A program made the position numbers and the translations under genes. From Cristatella mucedo (lineage: Eukaryota > Bryozoa > Phylactolaemata > Cristatellidae): DNA of 64,000 nucleotides. The stretch is from contig WPIO01000031.1 in assembly GCA_009760855.2 (NCBI GenBank), forward strand, positions 3,509,501-3,573,500. Reading direction: 5' to 3'. The notes under the pieces were generated by a model. It was given only the letters and a program-made list of their open reading frames with translations, searched no databases and was not told the DNA's origin. This document shows positions 21,961 to 47,433 of the stretch, piece after piece (position 1 is the stretch's first letter; every line of letters begins with the position of its first letter).

Positions 21961-23420
21961 ATAATAATAATAATAATGCACTTGATAAAGCGCCCTCTGA
22001 GAACTCAATCTTTTCCTAGGCACTTTACATTTGCTGCAAAGGGAAACGCGATTGAATCGTGAGTAATATCATGCTTGATAAACAACATGAACATAGTGGT
22101 TAGGGGTGACATGCACAGGGTAAGCATACAAATGTGGTTAGTGACAGCATGCACAGTGTCAGCACGCATAAGCACATCAAAGACGAATCACAGGGACCCA
22201 CTAAATGCTGTCCTAAATAGGTGTGTTTTTAAGTTCTTTTTGAATGTGGTCAAGTCAGGGGATGTTGTGACGCAAGTCGGGAGTGAGTTCCAGGCTTTGG
22301 GAGCATACGAACTAAATGCACGGTCTCCAAAGGATTTGAAGTTTGTACAAGGTATTTGTAGACTGTTGGATTCCGAAAAGCGGGTGGTTCAATGCTTGGC
22401 CTGGTAGGGAGTAGATCTGAGAGATAGGCTGGAGCCAAAGAATGAAGTGACCTAAAAGTGAGCGACAAAACCTTGAAATCGATCCGTTGCTTGATTGGTA
22501 GCCAGTGCAGGTCGGTGAGAAGTGGTGTGATGTGGCAACTGCGACGTTCACTACAGACAAGCCTAGCTGCGGAGTTTTGTACAAGCTGTAATCGCCTGAT
22601 TGCACATTCCGGTAGGCCAGCAAGCACTGAGTTACAGAATTCAAGTCGGAATGTCACAATGCATGGACCAACTTGGACGTGGTATCCTTATCTAAACAAG
22701 CCCGAATTTTAGCAATTCTACGTAGCTGAAAGTAGGCAGATGTGACTGTGGAGCTGATGTGATCGTCTTACGAGAGTTCACTTTGGAACATGACACCTAG
22801 ATTTCGAGCTGATTCAACAGGAGATATGCTGGCAGAGCCAATTTTGAGCGTCAGCCTTTCCAATTGTGAATCACACTGGGTTTAGCCATAACTAGTAACT
22901 TAGTTTTATCATTGTTTAGTTATAGAAAATTTGCTGCTATCCATGTGCGGAAGTCATCAATATATGCAGCAAGGGAGTTGAGAGAATTTGAGGTGCTCGA
23001 AGGCTGGGAGGGATCAAAGCAAAGATACAACTGAGTGTCATCCGCATAGAAGTGAAAGCCTAGATTGTGCTTGGCAATCACATCAGCTAGAGGGAGAGTA
23101 TAAACCGTGAAAAACCGGACCTAGCACGGAGCCCTGAGCTACTCCATATTTCAGAGGTACCTCAGATGATCTTTGTCCATTCGCGTCAATACTCTGGAGT
23201 CTCCCACTGAGATAGGACCTGAACCACTGCAGATCAGTGCCAGTGATGCCAAGGCGAGATGAGAGAGGCTGTCGAGGAACTTGGTGGTCGATAGTATCAA
23301 AAGCTGCCGAAAGATCGAGCAAAACAAGCAGAGACACTCTACCCATGTCTGCATTCCTAAGTAGGTCGTTGTACACCCTAAGCAATGCTGATTCTGTCGA
23401 GTGATTAGCGATAAAGCCTG
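21960..23420 (-). mobile_element. L2-clade LINE, 3' portion
   Basis: Minus strand from 23420: ANHSTESALLRVYNDLLRN, LLDLSAAFDTIDH, QGSVLGPVF, then [55 protein letters not shown] and the 3' hairpin tail with (TTA)n at 21960-22035. Frameshifts occur near 23085 and 22900. Confidence 0.88.
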
Positions 23421-25610
23421 GCGGAGCAGCGATTGCCTGGTCTCGAGACTTCGTCAGCGGTGTTTGTGACCTCAGCATTTCCTTTGATTGTGCACGCTTC
23501 TCTGCATGCACGTGCATACTTTCTCGGACTACGACAACGGTTCCCACAGCAAAAGTTTCCGTGTGAAACAGGTAGCAGCTGGTCCAGCAGTCGATGCGAT
23601 AGCTGGCGTGCGCGAGGTCCACTTTGGTAATTTGACGGCTGACACGCTCAGCCAAGTTGAGCTCGCGTTAGGGCCGGACCCTAGGATCCGAGGCTGACAG
23701 CAGGCAAGCAAAAGGACCTGACGGCACTTTTTTTTCTCGACTTTTTCGGTGGATTGTTTTCAGGAAGGAAGGAGCCCCTTGTAGCCGACGACACGACGCG
23801 TCTTACCACTCAAGATTCCACGCAAAGCTACTCGCGCCGGCGCATCTGTTTTAAATCGCGGAGCAAAGGAATCCAATTTAATCAGGTGCGCAGCAGCTCG
23901 TTATGTGGTCGGCTGTCAATCGGCACATGTCGCAGCTGGCCAAATCCCTTGCTGTACGGCGAGCAGACTTGCATTCTTCGCCTCGCTCGCGTGATCGGCT
24001 TCTATTTGAATAGGGCAGCTGCTGGATCAATTTCACTCGCCCGGATCGCCGTTGCCGCCTCCTTCGAGGCAGCCGAGCCCTTGATCGACATTGGCTGAAC
24101 GGCGCGAGGGTATGGCTGATGGCGAGCGTTCGTCGTCAGCCATTGCACCCTTTGATGGACGCCCGCCCTTGCGGCTCGCTCAGCTTAGGTCCACAATCCG
24201 ATGTGCGAGCTCTGTGACCTGCAGGAGCAGGAAGCGGGCGAACTATTTCCTCGGCTTCTCTTAATTCTCGCGAGCAACGATGTATGCAGCGACTGAGAGC
24301 TCTAGCTCCTCGAAGGGATTGAGCAAACTTTGGACGGCGATTAGCTTCGAGAACCGTCGTGTATCAACCCTAGCGAGGACAACAACTATGATGCAGCGCT
24401 AGCAGTTGGGTGGACGATCAAAAGTAGTTTTTATAACTTGGAATGGGATGCATCGTCGGCAGAGAGTGCTAGCTGCCACTTAGTTCTTAATTCTTCGTCC
24501 GCCCCAGAATGGCAAATGCAGCCTTCTTGATCGTTTACGGTCGTTGATACTTAGCCTATCGCCAAGCCAACCGTTAGTGTTAAATGTCGACTTCCTCCTT
24601 GCTCATAAACGTAAAATGTCAAAGCAATTGACGCGTTAAAAAGCCGGCCTCTTTGTCATCTACTCAAAGCATCCGATAGAAGGGATATACTGTGGCGGGG
24701 TTGGTGTTATCTCGTTTGATGCCCGGTTCACAAGGAGTCGGCGGATTTCCTCTGCATGCAATTGCTATTGCACTGACACTAGTTTTTTAAAACATCAGCA
24801 AGTTTAATTTGTCTAATAGCTGACGAGGCACGTGCGATACGTGCCGTACTTGAAGGCTGTCTTCTGATTGTGCTATTGAGGGCAACGCATGCTCTCTGCG
24901 ATTAGTTAATACAATACCGTATCCTGTGGAACGGGGCAAAAGCACCATTGAAATCCGATGAGCGGCTGGCGATGGCAAACAGGAGCGGACAATGAGCATT
25001 CTCGCGTTGCCTGCCAATAGCTGAGTTAGCCCCAAACAAAAGACCAACAGATAGCACGGCTGGCTAGACCTTCCCTTTGCTGCTACCATTGTGACCGCAT
25101 GCCTGCACAGCCTCCTGAGAGTACGCATGGTTGACAAAGCAAAGCTCTCCACAGCCGGCGCAGCTGGCTGGCCAGCGGCAGTGCATACCGTAAGACTATC
25201 CTGGCGCTAACCTTGTCAGAGCTGTCCGCTAATTGAATTCGCTGGCCGCCGCCGAGGAGCCGGAGCCGTTAGAGCCGTGGGCTTCGCAGACAAGACTCGC
25301 CTGCGGGCAGAAGTCATCCAGTCATCAGCAGGCGGCAGTCGGCGAAGATCGCTGCAAGCAGCCGGTGTCCGCGTCTCAAGAGTGACCCCTGCCGCGGGAC
25401 GCCCGGCTGCCCCATCCGTCGCAAACGTGCAACTGACCCTGCGGTGTGCACGTGCGGTGTGCACGTACGGTTTCATCGCGACATCGGCAAGCCGACGCTC
25501 GCCTTTTAGCATGGCGTGGAACAGGACAATAGCGGGGGGGGGGGGCGGTGACGGGGTGGCGGAAGGGGGGAGTGCTGCCGCCTAAGAAATTAAAAAAACA
25601 AAACAAAAAA
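23420..25610. other. no feature recognised
   Basis: Mostly single-copy-looking sequence with several overlapping open frames under 125 codons and a G11 run at 25531. No domain, splice-consistent exon or repeat was recognised. Confidence 0.5.
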
Positions 25611-25612
25611 AA

Positions 25613-25775
25613 CTAGCTGATTTAACAGCCTTTTTTGTATAGCGACAGAAGCGTCTTTACGGCTATCACCACCGCTTGCGGTGGCGATAAAGGATCGCCC
25701 ACCACAGGATTCGAACTCACGACCTCGGGACCGAGGCCGTGAAAAGCAACCGCCTTACCTAGTGAGCCATTAAAT
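25613..25775 (-). repeat. tRNA-derived SINE, family 1
   Basis: Minus strand: atggctcactaggtaaggcgg, gaggtcgtgagttcgaatcc (B-box), body and end aaggctgttaaatcagctag. Close to the copy at 19525. Confidence 0.82.
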
Positions 25776-26054
25776 GAGTAGGAAGTGCTCGATTAAAAGG
25801 GGACTCGTGACAATTCTGATGCGACTTACGCCGCGACTTACGATTTTAGCATCGATTGACTTAAGACTTTGTTTTTTATTGAATACCCGACATAGCTCCT
25901 AGACTGCGGTCGGAACTCCATCGAGCGTTGAATTCCAAAATCCTCGCGTCGCATAGAATGTTAAATAGAAATTCTCTTCTAGGATGATTCGCGAATCGCA
26001 GCGCTGGGAAAATAAAAGCGAAGGTCGGCAGATTCAACGGCCTCATTTATGGAA

Positions 26055-26222
26055 AAGAAATACAAGGTTTAACAGGTTTAACGGCATCATTTATGTAGCG
26101 GCAGAAGAGCATTAGCGGCTGTCTCCACCGCTCGCAGTAGGCAATACAAGATCGTGCAATGCAGGACTCGAACCCTCAACTCGGGACGTCAAGAGCGAGC
26201 ACCTTACCCCAGGGCTAAGACC
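26055..26222 (-). repeat. tRNA-derived SINE, family 1, diverged
   Basis: Minus strand: ttagccctggggtaaggtgc, gagggttcgagtcc (B-box), then a body with gagcggtggagacagcc and the end gatgccgttaaacc. Confidence 0.72.
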
Positions 26223-26229
26223 CGGGGGC

Positions 26230-27230
<1,001 letters not shown>

Positions 27231-27784
27231 CTGGCAGCGGGCGATAAAGATATATTGACGCTGACCATCCATCCGAGCGAATGGGACAGCGGAGCTTGAA
27301 TGAGGTACGCCGCCAAACTGCGTGCCGCCTCGTGTCTTTCGCCCGACGATCTGACGAACGTACATGATCGTTTGCTTCTCAGCATCTAGTAGCCATCTTG
27401 TCGTCCTTCGCACTTAAAGGAAATCTTTTAATAATATTGGCGAGCGAGCCTTCAGCTCGCATGCGCCGAAAGTTTGGACCTCTCTTCCGGATACGGCGAC
27501 CACCGGCAGAGACCTAGCAACTTGCAATTCTCAGCTGAAGACGCATCACTTCCGTCCGGTCACATTTCCTTTCGTCTCGGTAGTCTTTTTGTTCCGGCGA
27601 GTTTCGCTTGCGCACCCGCATATGATTCAGTGCATGCTACTACCCGCAGGTTTTATTTACTAACCTGTGGCCATGAGTTCATTCATGTTTCCTCAAGCAC
27701 GATGGCCGAAACGTCGATACTCGTACGCTTTTTTGAATTGATACCGTGCTATGTCAATAAACTTTGGATATTGATTACCTTGCA

Positions 27785-27840
27785 GCGAGTTGTAAAGAGC
27801 CTAGATAAAGATTAAATTCACATTGGGCGCTATACACTTG
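27785..27840 (+). repeat. L2-type hairpin tail
   Basis: Contains gtaaagagcctagataaagat and ttgggcgctatacac, the tail shared by L2 LINEs and family 2 SINEs here. The remaining 27230-30380 contains no supportable gene; one long minus frame (28934-29527) starts with a hydrophobic stretch but lacks other support. Confidence 0.55.
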
Positions 27841-30383
27841 ACCTATTGTAATAGTTAGTATAAAGAGTATTATCACTATACCGTCGCTGACTATTGCCGA
27901 CATTTTCCGGAAATGCCTTCAAACAAGCCTCTCGGTAGGATGCTGACTGCAAAGTCCAATCAGACGCTTCATAATGCAATTTAAGGCGCTATTCCGAGCA
28001 CGGGAGTACACCGGCGCTTAGCTGCGTTCGCAGGTCCCGGCAATGTCTATGCAATAGCTTGCGGTGGCAAACGGCGGCGGTGCTGGCATTCGTTCCCAAT
28101 TCCTCCTACCGCCTTTCTTCCGCCGGCTTTTCTTTCCGAAACACGAGTGGCCAGTCGTTACGAGTGGAAGAGGGCTTTCGACAGCTCTAACATAAAGGTG
28201 CACCCTCAATCGGACACCGTGCGGAGGTGCAGCTGCCGTCGCCGCACCTTTTCCTAGCTTACTTTTAGCTTGCGCTCAGCACCTGCGAAGTCGTACCGGC
28301 CGAGTACGGTACTTTCAAGAAACCTGAGGGCGCTGAAGGAAAACTTTCGAAAATGGATGGTGGAAAACACTCGACTTCTCAAGGCTCTAGGCGGGTGCAC
28401 GCGGGCAAGTCAGGTGACTCAAATCGCGACCGAAGGCCATACTGATCGTCTCGCTTAAAGGGAGAACAGCGGCTCAAGCGTATCCTTCCGTAGAGAGTTC
28501 GACACCATGCTCGAGTTGATATTACCAACGATGCACTAGCATTTCAGAAAGAGAGAGGTTACTGATAGCTCAGTCTGATCTGACCGACCGGTTGCAACTC
28601 AGAAAATAGGCGTGCATGTATTTATATGACGCATATATTCGGCCCGAAAGTCCTTTTGCTTTTCACCCGATATATTTCCCTCTAGTTGGAGGCTCGCCGG
28701 GACGCAGTGAACAGGCGGTGCAATGGCCCGAACGTCGCACGAATGACCCGAGTCGCCTTGCACATCGGGCCTTCTCCATGACCACAGCTCCCTTAGTTGT
28801 CGCCCGAACTCGCCCGGGCTGCCATCTGCAGCAGCAGCCCGGCTCGGTCTTTTAATAGGTTTACGGAGGCAGTCAGCCTAGCCGAAGCACGGCCGATATG
28901 GGCAACTCACGGCAGCTCCAGAGCACGTTGCCCTTAGGCTGCATCGTCCAATGTACCGCTCAGTCCTACTGTCAGCTCTGCCCCAATAACAGCGAATCCG
29001 AATGTTTGTTCCAGAGACCTTTCGTTCCCTCGCTGCCTTCGGAGCTGAACTCGTGCCTGGCCGGCCACCACCACCACCTGCTGGAGGCAGGGCAGGGCAG
29101 GGCAGGACACCGAGGCCTCTCTCTCTCTCTCTGGCCGGCAGAATGCAGCTCCACCAGCCACCTGGCTCAAGCTAGCTCGGCTGGAATGCAGTCCATGACC
29201 CGTGGCAGGCAAAGCTAGCAGCAGCAGCAGCTCGGCCGTTGAGCAGCTGCTGTCACAGGTGCCGATGCCCTCGCCCGAAGCAGCTGACGAGTCAGGTCCA
29301 AATATGGCTGCCTCTGAGCCACACCGAGGCTTGACTGGCCGGCAACCACTAGGCTCTCTAGCAGCGGCTGACGTGTCGGCCAACCCAGACGGTGGGTGGT
29401 ATGCCGGTGTGTGAGCGCATCGGTGGCCAGAAAGCCAGAGCAGCAGCGGCAGCAGGAGCAGCAGCCTGACGATCGACTGGAGGCGAGTTTCAAAGAATGC
29501 TTGTATATCCGTACTAGCAGCACGCACGCTCTGTGACGAGTCGGCGTTTTCAACTTAAAACAAAGTGTGACCAGCTGACCGGATAGCTGCAGACCAGCGC
29601 CGTAGGTAAATGCCGACGAACGTTAAGTATGCGAACACCTCACAGTCGAACGCGACACGTGCTCTGCTCGCTGTGTCACAACTTGATTGCACAGAGCGCA
29701 CCTGCGCTCTGGGGCGACCAACGGGCTAGCCTCCGGCTTCGGCACACCCGGCTAACGAATGCAGCTAGTGTGCGCTGGCTGTTGAATTGTCATGGCTACG
29801 CAGCAGCGCAAGCTCCTAACTAGAGTAGAAAAGGCCCTACACGGGTGTACTGCATCTCGCAGTAGAGAAACGCAGCTACAAAAATACTGCCTCCCCAGCA
29901 GCTTCGTACAAAAAGAGAAGAAGACAAGTTACAAAGAACGCTGCCAAGTGATGATGGGCGCCAGAAGCCGCTGCCGCTGCAGTGGCGGCACGCATGCAAA
30001 CACGAGATGATGCTACAGCACAGCTTAGACTCAGCACAGCTTAGACTAGCCAAGGAGCGCCGAGACAGCGGCTACAAAGTGGGAAAGAGGAGGCAAAAGT
30101 GCACACTCAGGGGCCGGCAGAGTGGCAACCGATCAGGGCATGCACCGCCGCCCTGACGACGGCACGGCGGCGAGTATGTGAGAGGCCCGGAGGCCGGCTT
30201 TTCCAGCTGCCTCACTTTCTCGCCCAGCCGACGGCGGACTGCTGCTGCTGCCTGCCTGCCAGTGGAAGGAGAGATGATTGCACAACGACTGGCACGTTTC
30301 TGTGCTCCCCGGGTGGCTCGGCCGGCCGACAGCTGTGGCGAGCCGGTTGGTCGCTGGGTCGACGACCACGACGACGAAGTCTC

Positions 30384-41423
<11,040 letters not shown>

Positions 41424-41542
41424 CTGCAAACAAAAGCAGGTGGCAGCTGACAAATGAAACATCAGCAGCTGCTTCGCTCAACTGTGCACGCCACTGGGAC
41501 AGGTGATATACAGTTTGGCTAGCATGAAGCCCCCCCCATTTT

Positions 41543-41549
<7 letters not shown>

Positions 41550-41609
<60 letters not shown>
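41550..41609. repeat. (CT)n microsatellite
   Basis: About 60 bp of CT, upstream of PAK exon 1. Confidence 0.97.
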
Positions 41610-41611
<2 letters not shown>

Positions 41612-42337
41612 CATCACTTCAGGAAAAAAGGCAGGCTGCAACATGCACGATACCTACCCTACCCGGAGACAGACAGGGATGCTACTAAGTTAGATTATGA
41701 ATGCACTGGACCAAGCAACAGCATATGCAGACACTTCTGATAAACAGGGTTAAAGGACTAAACAGATGCAGCTCGTGGCACCTAAAGAAAGAAAAACAGA
41801 GGAATGAAGACGAGATGCATGTGCATGCACAGCATGCATATGTGTGGGAGGGAAGTGACATGAAAGACAGTATAGAGTGAGGGTAAAGGAAGGTGGGGTA
41901 CAGAAGAGATTACAGATTTCACAGATTTCGAGATGAAGGCAGACAAGAGGGAGAAAGGGATGGAGAGAACATAAACAGGGGGAGGGGAGAGGGAATGTAC
42001 ATCGTAAGGGAGAGCATGTGTATGTGCTTGACAGGCAGATCGAGAAGAATGAGAGACGGAGGGATGGAGAGTGAGGCAGGAGGAACAGGACGCAGAGTTC
42101 AATCTGGATTAAGCCAAGGAGGGGCTAGACCTAGACCTGCATAGAGGCAGACAATCATAGGAAAACGGAAGAGACATGGCAGCTGGCCAAGCCGCTAGAC
42201 ATGCCCATGCATGGCAGTCTAGCGGGGCCACTGCCGGTTGGCCTCACCTATGTGCCCATGAGAGGAAAGAAGAGGAACACCGAGGGACGTAGGGAGGGAA
42301 AGAGAGATGAGGAGGGAGAGAGTGTAGGAGAGTGAGT

Positions 42338-42340
<3 letters not shown>

Positions 42341-42422
<82 letters not shown>
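42341..42422. repeat. (GA)n microsatellite
   Basis: About 80 bp of GA. The stretch 41610-42820 otherwise holds purine-rich sequence without a gene. Confidence 0.97.
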
Positions 42423-42425
<3 letters not shown>

Positions 42426-42824
42426 GCATTCCTGCACAGAAAACGCTATATCGACCCTCAAGATGTGAGCTTGCAGTACTTGCAAACAGGTGTGCAAAGT
42501 AAGAGGGAAACTGTCTAGCCGTGTGACTGAGCAAGTGCAGAGCGATCCAATGCTGTTTATTAGTTGGGGTTGGGTAGCTAGCTTGCAATGATCACTGACG
42601 GCCGTGGTGGCTGACTATTCAATGCTGATTGCAAAGCAACAAGCTGAGGCCAAGCGAAGCATGGCACAGCTTCACCTGAGTGATGGCAAGCAGTCACCTG
42701 ACGTCCAGAAAGCTTGCTGCAGCTGCGATGAAAGCTGCAAGCTGGTACTGCTACTAGCTGCAATTCAACTACCTCCACGCTGTCGATCGGATGCTTCGAC
42801 AAAGCAAAGGTCGCCTGATTGACC

Positions 42825-43100
42825 AGCCTCAATTATATGGCTGCCGGTTGCAGGACTCGGACCCACAACCTGGGTCGTGAAGAGCGAGCACCTTACTCTG
42901 CTACGACCAACGGCTCAAAAAATGTTACGGCCAGTTGATCCAACAGCCTGACATAGAGGCAGAAGAGCCTCACTTTGCACGAATCCCTCCTGCTTGCTTT
43001 GACAGTACAAGATTGCCTGCTGCTGCAGGATGTTAACTCACGACCCCGGGGCGTGTGAAGTGCCAGCGTGCCTTGCCGCTAGACTAGTGGCGATCCAGTG
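42825..43100 (-). repeat. two diverged family 1 SINE fragments in tandem
   Basis: Minus strand: a head-only copy at about 42840-42910 with caggttgtgggtccgagtcc, and a fuller copy at 42935-43095 with gctagcggcaaggc-type A-box, cctgcagcagcaggcaatc and the end caggctgttggatcaac. Confidence 0.55.
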
Positions 43101-44585
43101 GCCGATGTCTCCTTAGGGTCTATGCCTGGTGCTTTCTAAACGTGGTTTGACTCACACGACTGACTTGACTCACACGACTCCGGCGAGTCGCAACAAGTGC
43201 TGGTTCCATCTCATGGACGGCACTGCGTGCACTTATTTCTACAGCCCGGGACATCCTTTTGGGAGCTTGCTGCCGGCTTAGCCAATTAGTTCGCTTTTAG
43301 TAGTGGCAGCAGCAGCCGCTGACCTTGCGGTGCCAGCGGTCCGAGCAGCACTGCTTGTGCTCGGACCGGCGGCCGAGTGAGAGCTCCGGCTCTGCTAGCT
43401 GCTTCAGCTGGCACACACCTGACCCTCAGGCCAGAGGGCCTCTCGGCCGCCAGGCCTTCTTCTTTGGAATTTGCTCTCTAAGGCTGCCCCCCCCCCGACC
43501 ACTGATCCGACAGTCGATCGGCATGAGGAAGCTTCGCTCAGATCAGCCCAGGGGGACACGACTCTCACTAGGCCACGACAACAGACTACTCTTCACCTTC
43601 CCCCAATCTCCTAGGTTTGCACTCTTGGTCGGCTGCTCGAAGCTCGGGCCGATGAGCAGCTCTTAGCAAGCAAGATTCGGGGGGGGGGGGGCACATACCA
43701 TCCGAATGCAGCCTGGTTGATTGCCAGTCAATCAGCCAAATGGAAGCCGGCTCCACGGTGCAGCTCGTGCACTGCTGCTACGGAGGCTAGCCAAATAAAC
43801 AGTGGCTGCTCGGTCTGGCTGGTCATAACGCACTCACTCCCTGAGTGGCTCCAGGGCATCGCGGCTGCAGCCAAACGCATGCAGTGGCTGGAGCACCAGC
43901 AGCGGCTGCTGCTGGTCGAGAGTCTCGAATCGCTATGAAACTGCTCGGCTGCCAACCAAAATAACACTCAGAATCAATTTATGACCAGGAAAACACACCC
44001 ACCCAAAACCTTCCAGTTAGCCCGGTGCTTCATGCACTCCATCTCCTATGCCCATAGCTCAGAAGGGTGCCGGTGGGTGGGTAAGCCGAGAGGCTAAACA
44101 GCTGGCCACTTCGCTAATGCTGTCGGTGCTTTTGCAAGGGGGGCACAGCACGAGGAGCATGAGGACTGGAGCAGCTGCAACAGCGCAAGGCTCCGCTCTA
44201 GCCAGCCACGACACAAGAGCAGCAGCTGTAGCTGTAGCAGTAGGAGTAGCGAGTGCACAATGACGTCGTCGTTACTGCCGTCGTGGATGCCATTTGCTCA
44301 ACAGCGATGGGCTTGCCTCATCGAACAGAAATGCTCAAGTGGCTTGAGGCGACGGCAGGAGCACAAGAGGTGATGACACCATGGCTGGAACTGGGTGAAG
44401 TGCACAAAGTAAGACAGATATACTGGTACCATCTTAAGTTTAAGCGACCGGCAATACTTGCCCGAAAGTCCACGGCTTTCTCTGGTTATTCATCCAGTAC
44501 CGAACTCGCATATGGCCTGCCGCAGCGATAGACAAACATGTTACCCTTCAGTATTTAATTACTAAACCACTGCCGATAAAACGAA
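43100..44585. other. no feature recognised
   Basis: Moderately GC-rich, several poly-G/poly-C runs (43486-43495, 43679-43691), short open frames only. Confidence 0.5.
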
Positions 44586-44589
44586 GTGG

Positions 44590-44720
44590 CTTCGCTCTAA
44601 AGCATCCCAAAGGTGTTCGACGGGTTCAAATTAGGGCTCACGCTGGCCATGGCCATGTGGAGTACATGACGGATCGAGATTGCAGAACTCACATCCACAT
44701 TACATAATGACATCTGCTCT
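44590..44720. mobile_element. probable Tc1-like DNA transposon fragment
   Basis: The phrase catcccaaaggtgttcgacg followed by a gggctca...ggccatg pattern resembles a dispersed animal DNA transposon repeat I know of. It is too short for an ORF. Assignment is from memory of the motif. Confidence 0.35.
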
Positions 44721-44975
44721 CCTGCTACCGACTGTGGCACATCACTTCCAGCCGTTCTGACCTGCTACTTCCCTGCTATTCACTAGCTCAACTGCCCTGC
44801 TGTGTCAGCTATGCTTCTCATTTTCCCTTGTTGGGCGAGATGAAGTCTGTTGCTTACCGAATGCGTATCGAAAGCCGCTTTGGTTTTGTTTAGCTCTGCA
44901 GAAAACTCTCCTGCGTAACACCAACCTGTCTTTGTGGAGTAACAGACGTTATACTTTGCATTACATTACAACAGT
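44720..44975 (+). mobile_element. second-family L2 LINE 3' end
   Basis: Matches the end of the LINEs at 11350 and 18740: gaatgcgtatcgaaagccgc, tctcctgcgtaacaccaac and a terminal caacagtag region, in the opposite orientation to those copies. Confidence 0.65.
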
Positions 44976-45789
44976 AGAAACATTCTCTCACCGACAGTAC
45001 GGTGAGCTTGGGATCACTACACTGCAGCCTTTTAAATTCTAGCTCTCTCAGAGCCATTGCGCTTGGAATATGGACATTTTCTCACGATGTATACGCATTT
45101 ATGCTGTTTCATAATGCTTTCTATGCAATTGAGTTCCGTTACTAGCTTCTGTGGAACAGCCCCGCACCACCACTGCTGCTGCAGAAGTTTAACGTCTTCT
45201 GAAGGCAGTCATCGTGGTATGCCTCATTAATGAACTACTTCACATAGGCTCTCTTACAATACTGAATTCAGCAGTCCACGCCACTCTATGCCAGTCAGCC
45301 CAAGTCGAGTGAGCGTAGTCCCTAGCATTTTGCAGGTGGCTTAGTTTTTTTTGTTTTTTGTTTTTAGAAAGCAAAGTTTTACAATGAACAATCTGGTAGA
45401 GTGTACCATGCTGGCATAGCCTCTGCACAACGACCTATTCTCTCACCTTAAGCTCAACTGTAATTTGAAGTGTCATAGCAGCACTTTTTGCAAGAACACA
45501 TCTGTTCTTCAAGGCTTGCAGTTTTTATGGCCCGTTATCCTGTTAGCTATTTCCACCAACACTGCTTAGATGCTATTTTTTAGCTGTAATTTCCACTAAA
45601 AAGGGTACTTTCTGGTATAATTTTCTTATCCTACTCCTGCACACCGTGGGAACTGCTCTCTTAAGAATGGATTGATAGGGAGGATTAGTATGGTTAGCTG
45701 CAGATGAGTCAGTCCAATCGGGAGAGGTCTTATTCCCAAGAATTGCCTCTTTTCTGGCTCTGGCATAACCTTTTGACTGGCACCTATAG

Positions 45790-45945
45790 AAAAAAGGTTA
45801 GTTGATTCAACAGACTCATTTATATTGCAGCAGAAGAGCCTTAACGGCCATTATTGCAGCTTGCAGTAGGCTATAAAGTATCACCAATTTTCAGGACTCA
45901 AACCCACAGTCGTGAAGAGTAAGCACCGTTGACAAGAGGAAACGG
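45790..45945 (-). repeat. diverged family 1 SINE
   Basis: Minus strand: gtgcttactcttcacgac, tgggtttgagtcc, a body with caagctgcaataatggccg and the end gagtctgttgaatcaac. Confidence 0.65.
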
Positions 45946-46510
45946 AAGCGTGCATGCTTACAATGAAGGGAAGGCAGCAGTGTGTCACGAACTAAGTACC
46001 ACAAATAACCGTTTATTTTATAAATGCAGCCCGGCAAGTGAGGCATAAGTCACAACATGCCTTTCCGGCTCGTCGGCATCTGAATAGGTTTGCTACAGCC
46101 ACATGGGAATAGGTGGCCAGACTCTGGGATAAAAGCCCGAATTTCCGGTAAAGACGGCGGGATACACTTAAACTGAAGGTTGTGTCGTTGACGCTGCCCC
46201 AAATGTAATCTAACGCTTGCCACTGCTTTCCGAGCCAGCTCTCATCAAATCGCATCGGCAGCTCTGCAACTATTACTACATGAAGCCGTGAGAAGCAGCT
46301 TTTCGAATTAAGCTAGCTCGGCCGAATGCAGGCAAATGCGATAGCACCTGGCCAGGTTGCAGGCACAGCATGTGGGAACACTGCACCTGGGAGTATCCCC
46401 GGACCAGAGTACCAAACCAAGTGGGAACTAGCCTGCTCATTGGCATTGACAACAACATCGATTTCGCATTCTGCTTGCTACAAGGTCACAGGATCAGACT
46501 TTAGACAGCA

Positions 46511-46570
<60 letters not shown>
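46511..46570. repeat. (CA)n microsatellite
   Basis: About 58 bp of CA. The neighbouring 45945-47340 shows no gene. Confidence 0.96.
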
Positions 46571-46574
<4 letters not shown>

Positions 46575-47355
46575 AACAGGCTAGGCATCAGAAGATTGCC
46601 GATGGGCCAAAAAGTGGCATCACCAGTGGTCTGTGCCAAATACAGGTGTGAACCCCAGGCGACCATATTGCCTGGTTTCTGAATATTGATTTTAATAACT
46701 TCTAGTCAGAGAAATGTTTCAGCGCACAATAGGGCTGCTGATAATTGCCGATCACTAACTTTCGCATAGCTAGGCTAGTTTCGGGTATGAGAATATCACC
46801 GGATGAAGATCGTAAAGAGTTACCATGACCTTGAGGGACCGACCAAACACAGTTGGGCATGGCACCTTAAGCCTACGGATCAACGATCTGACCCTGTCAT
46901 TGAGCCCGATTCAGCATCGGCAGCTAAACCCCAGCAAACAGAGTGGCAGTCTTGGGCAGCCAACACATTAACTAAGGGATCGTGCACCTACGACTCATGC
47001 CCAACAAGATTGTGCTAGCATCGCTCTAGAATCGGCTCCAGGACCAGCAGTAAAATACAAGGATGGAGATAACAATTTCCTCAGCACTAACTTGACAAAA
47101 GCGAGCCATTCACTGCCTGGGCAAGCAGCCCGGGTCCACTTTATGGACTATCGATAAGGGGCAACAACAATAGGACAGCCAAACTAGCTCTAGTTGGGCA
47201 GCTGCAACCACACTCACAGCTATAAGAGAAAATCAATGTCTGGTCAAGTTAAGGCAGCTCAAAAGGTTATGTGCGTAATTTATAAGTATTGTGTATCTGC
47301 AATCAACTTCGGCACCTCAAGCCACGTTTGAGGTCACCAACCCACCAAGGCCTAC

Positions 47356-47356
<1 letters not shown>

Positions 47357-47431
<75 letters not shown>
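47357..47431. repeat. (GT)n microsatellite with nearby (CT)n
   Basis: About 74 bp of GT, followed at 47461-47486 by a short CT array. Confidence 0.96.

Positions 47432-47433
<2 letters not shown>

Noticed and set aside
24787-24900. Minus-strand VPRQLLDKL as the missing CRIB of the pseudokinase
   Set aside because: Only the LPRQW-like motif is recalled. The 24 residues before it lack the ISxPxxFxH core.
27600-27790. Penelope-like element 3' end (gatggccgaaacgtcg motif)
   Set aside because: One short motif only; no RT or GIY-YIG coding sequence nearby.
28934-29527. 197-codon minus-strand ORF with a signal-peptide-like start
   Set aside because: Overlaps open frames on the other strand in GC-rich sequence and has no recognisable domain beyond the hydrophobic stretch.
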